From Flavobacterium sp. (GTDB lineage: Bacteria > Bacteroidota > Bacteroidia > Flavobacteriales > Flavobacteriaceae), in the NCBI RefSeq assembly GCF_024710485.1, contig NZ_JANJUQ010000045.1, positions 62,001 to 126,000 of the forward strand: a DNA stretch of 64,000 nucleotides, in the 5' to 3' direction. The stretch's first letter is position 1; every line of letters starts with the position of its first letter. The translations under genes and the position numbers were made by a program. Below, piece by piece: positions 51,780 through 61,529 of this stretch. The notes under the pieces were generated by a model, which saw nothing but the letters and a program-made list of their open reading frames with translations, made no database searches and had not been told where the DNA came from.

Positions 51780-53663
51780 ATGAAAAAAATCATTTACATA
51801 TTTATAATTTTTTGCAGTATCACCACTCTTTTTGCCCAAAAGAAAGGCAGTGCCAAGCAAGCGAATGCTTTATTCAAACGTAAAGCTTACATTAAAGCCG
51901 CGGCTGCATATGAGCAATTGCCTCAATCTCGTGAAGTATTACAAAATTTAGGCGATTGTTACTATTATAATTTTCAAATGAACAATGCGGTTAGAGCCTA
52001 CGGACAACTGTTTTTTACTTTTAAAGACAGTGTAAAGAAAGATGTCTATTTCCGTTATGCTAACGCTCTTAAAGGAATCAAAGATTTTGACAAAGGCGAT
52101 GCCATCATGTCGGAGTATTTAGGTTATCAGCAAAATACGCCCAAGTTCATGAAGAATGCTACTCGAAATACACCTAACAGTTACAAGCTCGAAATGATGT
52201 CGAAAAATAAGACCAATGGTGATTTTGGTATTGCTTTTTTTGGAGATAAAGTCACTTTTGCCTCGCTTCGAAATGCCGATGGTGACAAGGCGTATGGTTG
52301 GAACGACCGGCCGTATTTGGATTTATTTATGGCTTCTGTAAACGATAAAGGGCAGTTGGTACAAGTGGAACCTTTTCCGGAAATTATTAATACCAAAAAG
52401 CACGAAAGTAATGCAACCTTCAGCGCGGACGGGAAGATTATGTATTTCAATCGCACGGGTGACAGACAAGTCGAAATCAATAATGAAAGAGTGGCTACCG
52501 TTAAAATTTACAAAGCAGAATTCGTTGACGGCAAATGGACCAATGTCAAAATGTGTTCGTTCTCCAGTGATGAATATTCTGTACAGCATCCTTTCTTAAC
52601 CAAAGACGGCAAGAAATTATATTTTGCCAGTGACATGAAAGGAACCATTGGTTCGATGGATCTTTTTGTGGTCGATATTTTACAAGACGGCACTTTCAGT
52701 CAGCCCCGTAATTTGGGCGAAACTATCAATACCATTCACCGTGAACAGTTCCCTTTTGTAACCGAAGACGGAACGCTCTATTTTGCTTCCGATGGTCACC
52801 AGGGCAATGGGAATCTTGATATTTTTATGAGTTATAAAATATCGGATACCGAATTCGACAAACCACTTAATTTGGGTTCTACCATCAATAGCGAAATGGA
52901 CGACTTCAATTTTATTTTAGACGAAGTGAACGATAAAGGCTATTTTGCTTCTAACAGAACCGGAGATGATAATTTGTACACTTTTGTTCGCGAAGAAAAT
53001 AAACTGCAATATTTGGTGGAAGGAGAAGTGCGAGACCTGAAATCTCTCGAGCTTTTACCGGGCGCTACCGTTAAATTGTACAATGACAAAGGCGAATTAT
53101 TAGAGGAAGTTATAGTGGGCAAAGATGGCGATTTTACCTTCAATACCGAGCCTAATAAGAAATACAAAATCATGGCTTTCAAAGATTTTTACATTCCTGC
53201 CGAAGCCGAATTTGATACAAGTCAGAAAGGAAAAGTATACCTCGATTTACAAATGAAAGTTGAGTCGTATTACGATGCTGAAGATATCATCAACAAAAAA
53301 GACGATGGTACCGTATTAATCGAACTCGAGAACATTTACTTCGACTTAGACAAATGGAACATCAAACCGCAAGCCGCTCAAGTGTTAGATGTGTTGGTGG
53401 GCTTGTTGAAAAAATACCCATACATGGAAATTCAAATCGGTTCGCACACCGATTCCAGAGCTTCGGAAATGTACAACCTCAGATTGTCCAACCGAAGAGC
53501 TGCTGCGGCCTTAGAGTATTTGGTGCAAAACGGTATCGAAAGGCGTCGTTTAAAATCGGTGGGTTACGGCGAAAGCAAACCGCTTATCATTTGCCCGAAA
53601 AACGATTGTACCGAAGCCGAACATGCCATCAACCGTAGATGTACGTTTATGATTCTAAAATAA
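51780..53663 (+). CDS. OmpA family protein with PD40-like repeats and carboxypeptidase-regulatory-like domain
   Basis: 'KKLYFASDMKGTIGSMDLFVV', 'TLYFASDGHQGNGNLDIFMS'; C-term OmpA 'IQIGSHTDSRASEMYNLRLSNRRAAAALEYLVQNGIERRRLKSVGYGESKPL'; start trimmed from 51744. Confidence 0.92.
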   Translation: MKKIIYIFIIFCSITTLFAQKKGSAKQANALFKRKAYIKAAAAYEQLPQSREVLQNLGDCYYYNFQMNNAVRAYGQLFFTFKDSVKKDVYFRYANALKGIKDFDKGDAIMSEYLGYQQNTPKFMKNATRNTPNSYKLEMMSKNKTNGDFGIAFFGDKVTFASLRNADGDKAYGWNDRPYLDLFMASVNDKGQLVQVEPFPEIINTKKHESNATFSADGKIMYFNRTGDRQVEINNERVATVKIYKAEFVDGKWTNVKMCSFSSDEYSVQHPFLTKDGKKLYFASDMKGTIGSMDLFVVDILQDGTFSQPRNLGETINTIHREQFPFVTEDGTLYFASDGHQGNGNLDIFMSYKISDTEFDKPLNLGSTINSEMDDFNFILDEVNDKGYFASNRTGDDNLYTFVREENKLQYLVEGEVRDLKSLELLPGATVKLYNDKGELLEEVIVGKDGDFTFNTEPNKKYKIMAFKDFYIPAEAEFDTSQKGKVYLDLQMKVESYYDAEDIINKKDDGTVLIELENIYFDLDKWNIKPQAAQVLDVLVGLLKKYPYMEIQIGSHTDSRASEMYNLRLSNRRAAAALEYLVQNGIERRRLKSVGYGESKPLIICPKNDCTEAEHAINRRCTFMILK

Positions 53664-53793
53664 AGTTAGTTGTTTTAATGTTGTTTTTAAAATTGGGAAT
53701 TTTGTCAAATGCATGCTTTAACGAGTGTGCATTTGTTTTTATGTCCTAACTTTAGATTAACACAAATATTGGGGCGTATTGCGATGTAATTCC

Positions 53794-53801
53794 TATTTTT
53801 G
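53794..53801 (+). promoter_or_regulatory. -7 box TATTTTTG upstream of the PafA-like gene
   Basis: TAnnTTTG match upstream of ATG 53819. Confidence 0.4.
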
Positions 53802-53818
53802 TCATTCAATTTAATGTC

Positions 53819-55429
53819 ATGAAGAAAGTAGTTTCACTCTTGTTTTTTGTTGCCGTTGCCAATTTGTATGCCCAACAAAAACCCAAATTAGTGGTCGGAA
53901 TCGTTATCGATCAAATGAAAACCGAATACTTGTATCGTTTTCAAAACGACTTTTCCGAAAATGGTTTTAAACGATTAACGCGAGAAGGTTTTACGTTCTA
54001 CAACATGCATTATAATTATATGCCAACCTATACGGCACCTGGTCACGCTTCCATTTATACAGGAACAACACCGGCTTTGCACGGTATAGTGAGCAACGAA
54101 TGGTTCCATCGTACGTTAAAAAAAGAAGTGTATTGTACCGATGACGACAGTGTGACCACTTTGGTTCCGGGTACCGAAAAAGAAGGCAAGATGTCGCCTA
54201 AAAACCTGCAAGCCACTACCATTACCGACGAATTGAAATTGGCTACCAACTTTAAAGGCAAAGTAATCGGGATGAGTATCAAAGACCGCGGTGCTATACT
54301 TCCGGCCGGACATTTTGCCGATTGGGCATTTTGGTATACCAAAACAGGCGAGTTTATTTCTAGCTCTTTTTACGGTAAAACCATGCCACAATGGGTGACC
54401 GAATTCAATCAAGAGAAACAATACCTGCCCTACATTAATAGCGGTTGGAATTTGCTGAAGCCAGTTGAAACTTACAACGAAAGTTTGGCAGACAACAACA
54501 ATTACGAAGGCAAACTCTACAAAAAGCTACCGGTTTTTCCGTACAATTTAAAAGAAATGTACGATAGCAACGATGCCGGTGTGTTGCGCGTAACGCCTTT
54601 CGGGAATGATGTACTGGCCAATTTGGCCAAACGCGCCATCGAGAAAGAAGCATTAGGGAAAGATGACGTAACCGATTTTCTCGCGGTGAGTTTTTCTTCT
54701 ACCGATTATATCGGACATACTTTCGGACCGCGTTCCATAGAAATTCAGGACACCTATCTGCGCTTGGATTTGACTATAGCTGATTTCCTGAATTATTTGG
54801 ATAAAACAGTTGGGAAAGGCAACTATTTGGTTTTTTTAACGGCCGACCATGCTTGTGCCGAAAACTCCACCCATTTAAAAGAACACAAATACCAAGTTGA
54901 TAACATTAGTTATAAAGAGGTCACTAAAGATTTAATTGCGTTTTCCGAGCAAACTTTCGAGGCGAATTTGTTGTTGAAATACGATAGCTATAATGTACAT
55001 TTCGACAAAGACATCATCAAAAGCAAAGGATTAGATTTGGCCAAAGTGAAGCAAAGCTTTAAAGATTTCTTGTATACTAAAAACTATGTAAAGCGCGTGT
55101 ACACCGAAGAAGAGATCTTGACTTCAGGAGCTAATGACATGCTGTTAAGTTTTGTATTTAAAGGATACGATCCAACGCAAAACGGCGATTTGTATTTTGT
55201 ATACAAACCCGGCTATGTAGAATATTCTGCTACCGGAGCCACGCATGGTTCTCCTTATGCTTATGATACCAATGTACCATTAATTTTTTACGGCTGGAAC
55301 ATCAAAAGCGGCGAATCTTACAACAAAAAAGTCATTACGCAAATTGCGCCAACCTTGGCTAAAAAACTCAAAATAACCTTGCCTAATGCAACGGAGAGTG
55401 AAGTGCTGGAGGAAGTGTTAGGGAAATAA
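53819..55429 (+). CDS. PafA-like alkaline phosphatase (type I phosphodiesterase/nucleotide pyrophosphatase superfamily)
   Basis: 'KLVVGIVIDQMKTEYLYRF', 'PTYTAPGHASIYTGTTPALHGIVSNEWF', 'SIKDRGAILPAGHFADWAFWY'. Confidence 0.88.
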   Translation: MKKVVSLLFFVAVANLYAQQKPKLVVGIVIDQMKTEYLYRFQNDFSENGFKRLTREGFTFYNMHYNYMPTYTAPGHASIYTGTTPALHGIVSNEWFHRTLKKEVYCTDDDSVTTLVPGTEKEGKMSPKNLQATTITDELKLATNFKGKVIGMSIKDRGAILPAGHFADWAFWYTKTGEFISSSFYGKTMPQWVTEFNQEKQYLPYINSGWNLLKPVETYNESLADNNNYEGKLYKKLPVFPYNLKEMYDSNDAGVLRVTPFGNDVLANLAKRAIEKEALGKDDVTDFLAVSFSSTDYIGHTFGPRSIEIQDTYLRLDLTIADFLNYLDKTVGKGNYLVFLTADHACAENSTHLKEHKYQVDNISYKEVTKDLIAFSEQTFEANLLLKYDSYNVHFDKDIIKSKGLDLAKVKQSFKDFLYTKNYVKRVYTEEEILTSGANDMLLSFVFKGYDPTQNGDLYFVYKPGYVEYSATGATHGSPYAYDTNVPLIFYGWNIKSGESYNKKVITQIAPTLAKKLKITLPNATESEVLEEVLGK

Positions 55430-55451
55430 ATAAAGAGCAACACTAATAATG

Positions 55452-55484
55452 AAAAACCCCGAATATTAATTCGGGGTTTTCTTT
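55452..55484. terminator. Bidirectional intrinsic terminator between the PafA-like gene and lysA
   Basis: AAAAACCCCGAATATTAATTCGGGGTTTTCTTTT between convergent genes. Confidence 0.85.
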
Positions 55485-56692
55485 TATACTTCAACCATAA
55501 TTTGGTTTTGCAATAAATCTTCAAAAGTTTCTCTTTGTCGGATGAGATGGCCTTTGCCGTCTTTCCACAACACTTCAGCCGGTTTGTAGCGCGAGTTGTA
55601 ATTGGATGCCATTGAAAAACAATATGCACCGGCATTTCTAAAACACAAGGTGTCGCCCTCATGAATTTCGGCTATGCGACGGTTACTGGCAAATGTATCG
55701 GTTTCGCAAATGTAGCCTACTACGGTGTAAAAACGCTCTTTGCCTTTAGGGTTGGAAATGTTTTCAATACTGTGTTGCGAACCATAAAACATCGGACGGA
55801 TTAAATGGTTGAATCCAGTGTCAATTCCTGCAAAAACCGTAGAGGTGGTTTGTTTGATCACATTAACAGTCGCTAAAAAATAACCGGCCTCGCTCACCAG
55901 AAACTTACCTGGTTCAAAAGCCAAAGTCAGTTCTCTGCCGTATTCTTTTTCGAAAGCTAAGAAGCGTTTGGTTAATTTTTTTCCTAATTCTTCGATATTG
56001 GTTTCGATATCGCCTTTTTTGTAAGGCACTTTAAATCCGGAACCGAAATCCAAGAAGTCCAATTGTTGAAATTGTTTCGCGGCATCAAACAAAATTTCAG
56101 CGGCATATAAAAACACTTCAATATCTAAAATATCTGAACCCGTGTGCATGTGAATTCCGTTGATATGCATCTTAGTGTTTTCTACAATGCGCAAAATATG
56201 CGGAATTTGGTAAATGGAAATCCCGAATTTACTGTCGATATGCCCAACAGAAATATTCTCATTGCCGCCGGCCATAACGTGTGGATTGATTCGGATACAT
56301 ACCGGAACAGTTGGGTATTTAGTGCCGAAATGTTCCAAAACCGATAAGTTATCAATATTAATTTGAACGCCTAGTTTTGCTACAGCTTCAATTTCTTCAA
56401 AAGACACACCGTTTGGGGTAAAGATGATTTTATCCGGGGTAAAACCGGCATGTAATCCAAGTTGTACTTCTTGCAAAGAAACGGTGTCCAAGCCGGAACC
56501 CAAATTCTTCAATAGCTTTAAAACAGAAATATTAGACAAGGCCTTCATAGCGTAGTTGATGCTTAGCTTCTCGACCTTGGAAAAAGCATTTGTCAAGCGT
56601 TTGTACTGAAATTCGATTTTTTCAGCGTCATACACATACAAAGGATTCCCGAATTCTTGGGAAAGGGCTACTAAATCTGTTGTTTGTATCAT
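55484..56692 (-). CDS. lysA: Diaminopimelate decarboxylase
   Basis: 'PLYVYDAEKIEFQYKRL', 'INYAMKALSN', 'IHMHTGSDI', 'FEPGKFLVSEAG'; start trimmed from 56761. Confidence 0.93.
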   Translation of the reverse strand: MIQTTDLVALSQEFGNPLYVYDAEKIEFQYKRLTNAFSKVEKLSINYAMKALSNISVLKLLKNLGSGLDTVSLQEVQLGLHAGFTPDKIIFTPNGVSFEEIEAVAKLGVQINIDNLSVLEHFGTKYPTVPVCIRINPHVMAGGNENISVGHIDSKFGISIYQIPHILRIVENTKMHINGIHMHTGSDILDIEVFLYAAEILFDAAKQFQQLDFLDFGSGFKVPYKKGDIETNIEELGKKLTKRFLAFEKEYGRELTLAFEPGKFLVSEAGYFLATVNVIKQTTSTVFAGIDTGFNHLIRPMFYGSQHSIENISNPKGKERFYTVVGYICETDTFASNRRIAEIHEGDTLCFRNAGAYCFSMASNYNSRYKPAEVLWKDGKGHLIRQRETFEDLLQNQIMVEV

Positions 56693-56709
56693 AGAATTTA
56701 AATTTTGTG

Positions 56710-56717
56710 CAAAACTA
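56710..56717 (-). promoter_or_regulatory. -7 box TAGTTTTG for lysA
   Basis: Minus strand TTAGTTTTGCACAAAATTTAAATTCTATG. Confidence 0.5.
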
Positions 56718-56770
56718 AGTTGCTCAATGCTTAAATCCAAAGAAAAACACCATGTTAACAACTCTTTAGG

Positions 56771-57178
56771 TTATCGGACTAAAGTAACTTTAATACCGTC
56801 GTCTATTGATTGGTCGATAATTAGGTTTTGGTTGTTAATGGAAAAGCAACCTAATTCGATGTTGTTCACAAGAAGACTTTCACCACATGGAAGTTCTGGA
56901 TTGGTGTTCACTTGAAAATTATAAACTCCGGTTTCCAAAACATCGTAAAGAGCATTATCGGTGTTGTTATTAACAACAGTGACGGTTTGTGTAATCGGAT
57001 TGATGTCCCAAATAATTTCTCCTAAAGGGAAATTATGGTTAATACCTGCAATGGTTCCTTTAACATTAACCAACTTCCATTGGCCGCGAATGTTGTTGTT
57101 TTCACTGCTGTTATCTTCGCTGCAACTTGTCAAACACAAAGAAATAAGGAGTGAAAATAAGTAGAGTAACTTTTTCAT
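56771..57178 (-). CDS. Hypothetical lipocalin-like lipoprotein
   Basis: Lipobox LCLTSCSEDNSSE; 'IRGQWKLVNVKGTIAG'. Confidence 0.65.
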   Translation of the reverse strand: MKKLLYLFSLLISLCLTSCSEDNSSENNNIRGQWKLVNVKGTIAGINHNFPLGEIIWDINPITQTVTVVNNNTDNALYDVLETGVYNFQVNTNPELPCGESLLVNNIELGCFSINNQNLIIDQSIDDGIKVTLVR

Positions 57179-57298
57179 ATTTTTGATTTTTTACTTGGAT
57201 GCGATTCGAACAAAGGGGTTGCGCTTGAAGGGATTAAAATTTTACCATTAAATCTACTAAATTGGTATACATTTCTTTTTCGTTTGAGACTAATTAAT

Positions 57299-57306
57299 TA
57301 CTTTTG
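57299..57306 (+). promoter_or_regulatory. -7 box TACTTTTG for sucC
   Basis: TAnnTTTG match upstream of ATG 57362. Confidence 0.45.
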
Positions 57307-57361
57307 TCACACATTTGCTGTAATTCATTTTCAGCGGTGCAACACAAATAAAATCTTCAAT

Positions 57362-58555
57362 ATGAACATTCACGAATATCAAGGAAAAGAAATTTTAGCC
57401 AGTTACGGTGTAAGAGTGCAACGCGGCATTGTGGCTAACAGTCCGGTTGAAGCAGTCGCAGCTGCCAAACAATTAACAGCAGAAACCGGAACAGGATGGC
57501 ACGTTATTAAAGCGCAAATTCATGCCGGAGGTAGAGGAAAAGGCGGCGGCGTAAAATTGGCCAAAAACTTGCAACAAGTAGAAGAGTTGTCAGAGCAAAT
57601 CATCGGGATGATGCTGAAAACACCTCAAACACCGCCGGAAGGTAAAAAAGTACACAAAGTATTGGTAGCTGAAGATGTTTACTATCCCGGAGAAAGTGAA
57701 ACCCAAGAGTTCTACATGTCGGTTTTATTGAATAGAGCCAAAGGAAGAAACATGATTATGTATTCAACCGAAGGCGGAATGGACATTGAAGAAGTAGCCG
57801 AACACACACCACATTTAATTTTTACTGAAGAAATTGATCCTGCTGTAGGATTGCAAGGTTTCCAAGCCAGAAGAATTGCTTTCAATTTAGGGCTTTCAGG
57901 AAATGCGTTCAAAGAAATGGTGAAGTTCGTTGAGTCTTTGTACAACGCTTACATTGGTTCTGATGCTTCTATGTTTGAAATCAATCCGGTTTTAAAAACT
58001 TCTGACAACAAAATTATGGCTGTTGATGCCAAGGTGAATATTGATGATAACGCTTTGTTCAGACAACCTAAATATGCTGACATGCGCGACATTCGTGAGG
58101 AAAATCCAATCGAAGTGGAAGCGAAAGAAGTTGGATTAAACTACGTTGACCTTGACGGAACGGTAGGTTGTATGGTAAACGGTGCCGGATTGGCTATGGC
58201 TACCATGGACTTAATCAAATACGCAGGTTTCGAGCCGGCTAACTTCTTAGACGTTGGAGGAACTGCAGATGCTAAACGTGTTGAAACAGCTTTCCGTATC
58301 ATCTTAAAAGATCCTAATGTAAAAGCTATTTTGATTAACATCTTCGGTGGTATCGTACGTTGTGACCGTGTAGCTCAAGGTGTTGTTGATGCTTACAAAA
58401 ACATGGGCGATGCGATTAAAGTGCCGATTATTGTTCGTTTACAAGGAACCAATGCGGAAATTGCTAAAGAATTAATCGACAATTCCGGTATGCCAATTTT
58501 ATCTGCGGTACAATTCCAAGAAGCAGCCGACCAAGTGAAAGCAGCTTTATCTTAA
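57362..58555 (+). CDS. sucC: Succinate-CoA ligase (ADP-forming) subunit beta
   Basis: [22 protein letters not shown]...[21 protein letters not shown]. Confidence 0.97.
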   Translation: MNIHEYQGKEILASYGVRVQRGIVANSPVEAVAAAKQLTAETGTGWHVIKAQIHAGGRGKGGGVKLAKNLQQVEELSEQIIGMMLKTPQTPPEGKKVHKVLVAEDVYYPGESETQEFYMSVLLNRAKGRNMIMYSTEGGMDIEEVAEHTPHLIFTEEIDPAVGLQGFQARRIAFNLGLSGNAFKEMVKFVESLYNAYIGSDASMFEINPVLKTSDNKIMAVDAKVNIDDNALFRQPKYADMRDIREENPIEVEAKEVGLNYVDLDGTVGCMVNGAGLAMATMDLIKYAGFEPANFLDVGGTADAKRVETAFRIILKDPNVKAILINIFGGIVRCDRVAQGVVDAYKNMGDAIKVPIIVRLQGTNAEIAKELIDNSGMPILSAVQFQEAADQVKAALS

Positions 58556-58581
58556 TATTGTTTTAAACCAATACAAATAAT

Positions 58582-58607
58582 CCCGAGTTTTGGCTCGGGT
58601 TTTTTTT
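58582..58607 (+). terminator. Intrinsic terminator after sucC
   Basis: CCCGAGTTTTGGCTCGGG followed by T8. Confidence 0.85.
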
Positions 58608-58670
58608 GTCAAATTCTCAACTAAAGTCGGTAAATACTCATTTGCTGTTTTTCCCTCCGAATGGAAATCT

Positions 58671-58678
58671 TACATTTG
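58671..58678 (+). promoter_or_regulatory. -7 box TACATTTG upstream of the TPR histidine kinase
   Basis: TAnnTTTG match; supports start at 58703 rather than 58661. Confidence 0.45.
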
Positions 58679-58702
58679 TTATATAGCATTGACTTTATTA
58701 TC

Positions 58703-60664
58703 ATGAGAAAATTTTACCCTTTCATAGTGGCTTTGTGGTGTTCAGCCGTTTTTTCGGTTGCAGCCCAAAAGACCAAAGCCGACAGCTTGATAACAGTGCT
58801 TGGCAAAACCAAAAATGACATCGACAAAGCCCAATTACTCAATGCTATAGCTGATGCCTACAAGACTTCGGATCCTAAAGCTATGAAGGTTTATGCCCAA
58901 AAAGCTTTCGATTTGGCTCAGAAAACAGACTACCAATTGGCCAAAGGGAATGCGATGTTGAATTTAGGAAACGCTAATATTATCTTAGGCGACTATCCGA
59001 AAGCATTACGCTATTTTACTGATGCCCAGCATGTATTTGAAAATGCCGCGGCAGCTACTGATATAGAGCAGCAAAAAGGACTGGCCAAAGCCCTGGGTAG
59101 TATCGGGATTGTCTTTTCGGAACAGAGTAATTATGCCAAAGCATTGCAGTATTATCTTAAATCGGTCAAGATTTACGAGCAACTTCGGGATGAAGAAAAA
59201 TGCGCCAAGTTGTATAATAATATCGGTATCGTATATAAATCATTGGCTTCCGATTTTAAAGCCTTGGCTTATTTCGTTAAAGCGCAAAAAATACAAGAGC
59301 AATTAGCTGATCCGAATATAGGAATTACGTACACCAACATTGCCAATGCTTATTTAAAGCAAAACAATCCGGAGAAAGCTTTTGAATACTACACCAAAGC
59401 CAAATCGGCTTTAGACCAACACCCGAATCCTCGTGCTTTGGGCGAATGGTACAACAATGTCGGTTTGTATTTCAAAATGACTAAACAATCTGAGAAAGCG
59501 ATTCTTCATTGGAATAATGCCATTCAAACTTTTGATAGCATAGAAGATAAATTTGGGGTAGGCGATACGTATTTGTTGTTGGGACAATTGTATATGGAAC
59601 AAAACAAAGCACAACAAGCTATTTTTTTTGCTGAAAAAGCTTTGGTGCTGGCTAAATCGATTAAAGTATTAGAACAACAAGTGATTGCTGAAAAATTGTT
59701 GAGTGACATTTATGCCAAACAAAACAATTCGGCTCAAGCCTTGTTGCACTTTAAAGCGTACAGTATTGCTAAAGACAGTTTAACCAACGAAGAAAACATC
59801 CGCCGAACGGTAGAAGAAGAAATGGCTTTCGATTTTGAAAAACGCGAGGCTATCCATCAAAAAGAAATCGAAAAACGCGATTTACTGTTACAAGAAGAAT
59901 CCAAACGCAATGTGCTGCAACTGATATTTGCGGCGGTTTTCGGTTTGCTGCTTTTTGGTATTGCGTTTCTGATTTACAATAGAATTCAGCTGAAAAAGAA
60001 TTTAACGTTGCAAAAAGAATTGGCCGAGTACGAACAAAAAGCCTTGCATTTGCAAATGAATCCGCATTTTGTGTTCAATTGTTTGGGTTCGATATCAAGT
60101 TTTATCGTTCAAAACGGAACCGATTCGGCCATCAAGTATTTGTCGAAATTCTCCAAATTAATGCGATTGACGCTTGAATATTCAAAAGAATCTCTCATTC
60201 CTATCGACAAAGAAATTGAGAGTTTGCAAAACTATTTGGAACTCGAGCAATTGCGCTTCAATAACAAGTTTACCTTTTCCATTTTCAAAAGTGATGCTAT
60301 TGAAGACGATATGGCTATTCCCCCTTTATTGTTACAACCTTTTGTGGAAAATGCCATCATTCACGGTGTCATTCCCAAAAAAGAAATCGGCAGTATAGCG
60401 GTTCGGTTTACTTTAGAAAAAGATAGCTTGCTTTGCACCGTAGAAGACAATGGTATAGGGTTCAACGAGTCAAAATCGCAAAAACAATATTCGGTAGTAG
60501 CGCACAAATCGATGGCGTTGGATATTACCAAGAAGCGTTTGGAAATGATAGAATCGACTACCAAACAAAAAACAGAATTCAGCATAAAAGAAATCAAAAA
60601 TACCAACGGTGAAGCAACAGGAACTAAAGTGATTTTGCATTTACCTATTCAATATATCAAATGA
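58703..60664 (+). CDS. TPR-containing sensor histidine kinase (LytS/YpdA-type)
   Basis: Signal peptide, TPR units, one TM, 'LHLQMNPHFVFNCLGSISSFI' His_kinase motif, 'VEDNGIGFNES' HATPase. Confidence 0.92.
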   Translation: MRKFYPFIVALWCSAVFSVAAQKTKADSLITVLGKTKNDIDKAQLLNAIADAYKTSDPKAMKVYAQKAFDLAQKTDYQLAKGNAMLNLGNANIILGDYPKALRYFTDAQHVFENAAAATDIEQQKGLAKALGSIGIVFSEQSNYAKALQYYLKSVKIYEQLRDEEKCAKLYNNIGIVYKSLASDFKALAYFVKAQKIQEQLADPNIGITYTNIANAYLKQNNPEKAFEYYTKAKSALDQHPNPRALGEWYNNVGLYFKMTKQSEKAILHWNNAIQTFDSIEDKFGVGDTYLLLGQLYMEQNKAQQAIFFAEKALVLAKSIKVLEQQVIAEKLLSDIYAKQNNSAQALLHFKAYSIAKDSLTNEENIRRTVEEEMAFDFEKREAIHQKEIEKRDLLLQEESKRNVLQLIFAAVFGLLLFGIAFLIYNRIQLKKNLTLQKELAEYEQKALHLQMNPHFVFNCLGSISSFIVQNGTDSAIKYLSKFSKLMRLTLEYSKESLIPIDKEIESLQNYLELEQLRFNNKFTFSIFKSDAIEDDMAIPPLLLQPFVENAIIHGVIPKKEIGSIAVRFTLEKDSLLCTVEDNGIGFNESKSQKQYSVVAHKSMALDITKKRLEMIESTTKQKTEFSIKEIKNTNGEATGTKVILHLPIQYIK

Positions 60665-61419
60665 TTACAGCTTTATTAATTGACGACGACAGCAATTTGA
60701 GGAACGGTATGAAAAGCCTATTGGCTCGTTATGCACCTGAAATTAGAATTATTGGAGAAGCCGACAGCGTGGAAACCGGCGTAACATTATTGTTGCAAAA
60801 TCAGCCGCAAGTAGTGTTTCTCGACATTCATTTGGGTGACGGTTCCGGTTTTGATTTGTTGGAAGCCGTTAACCAACGCGGCAAACTCAATTCGCAGATA
60901 GTGTTCATCACGGCCCACGAGCAATATGCTATCAAGGCATTTAGATTCAGTGCCTTGGATTTTTTATTGAAACCCGTTGATCCTGAAGAGTTGCAAAAAG
61001 TCATCGAAAAGCTCAAGCAAGTCATCGACAAAAACGACAATGTAGCGCACATCGATTTGTTATTGGAGAACATTCGGAAGAAAGTCGATAATTTCAAGCG
61101 CATTGCGTTGTCGAATTCCGATGGGATTCATTTGTTTGAAGTCAGCGATATTATCCGCTGCGAAAGCGAAGACAATTACACCAAGTTTTACATCAAAAAC
61201 AGCAAACCGATACTGATTTCTAAAACGTTGAAAGAATACGAAGAATTGTTAACCGAACATGGATTTGAAAGAATTCACCAAAGTCACTTGATTAATTTGG
61301 CCTATTTGAAATCGTATATTAAAAAAGACGGCGGTTATGTGGTAATGGCAGATAATACACATTTGCCGATTTCGCAGCGTAAAAAAGAACGGTTGAATGA
61401 ATTTTTGAAGATGTTGTAG
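60661..61419 (+). CDS. LytTR-type response regulator
   Basis: REC 'ALLIDDDSNLRNGMKSLL...VVFLDIHLGDGSGFDLLE' plus LytTR 'CESEDNYTKFYIKNSKPILISKTLKEYEELL...IHQSHLINLAYLK'. Confidence 0.94.
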   Translation: MITALLIDDDSNLRNGMKSLLARYAPEIRIIGEADSVETGVTLLLQNQPQVVFLDIHLGDGSGFDLLEAVNQRGKLNSQIVFITAHEQYAIKAFRFSALDFLLKPVDPEELQKVIEKLKQVIDKNDNVAHIDLLLENIRKKVDNFKRIALSNSDGIHLFEVSDIIRCESEDNYTKFYIKNSKPILISKTLKEYEELLTEHGFERIHQSHLINLAYLKSYIKKDGGYVVMADNTHLPISQRKKERLNEFLKML

Positions 61420-61529
61420 CAAATTCTAATTCAAACGAAGTCGTTACTCATTTAACAAACAGCAACCAAAAAACGGACAGTATCTTTATAAGGTAAAACC
61501 AAAAATCAATCATAACGAATCTCTATATT

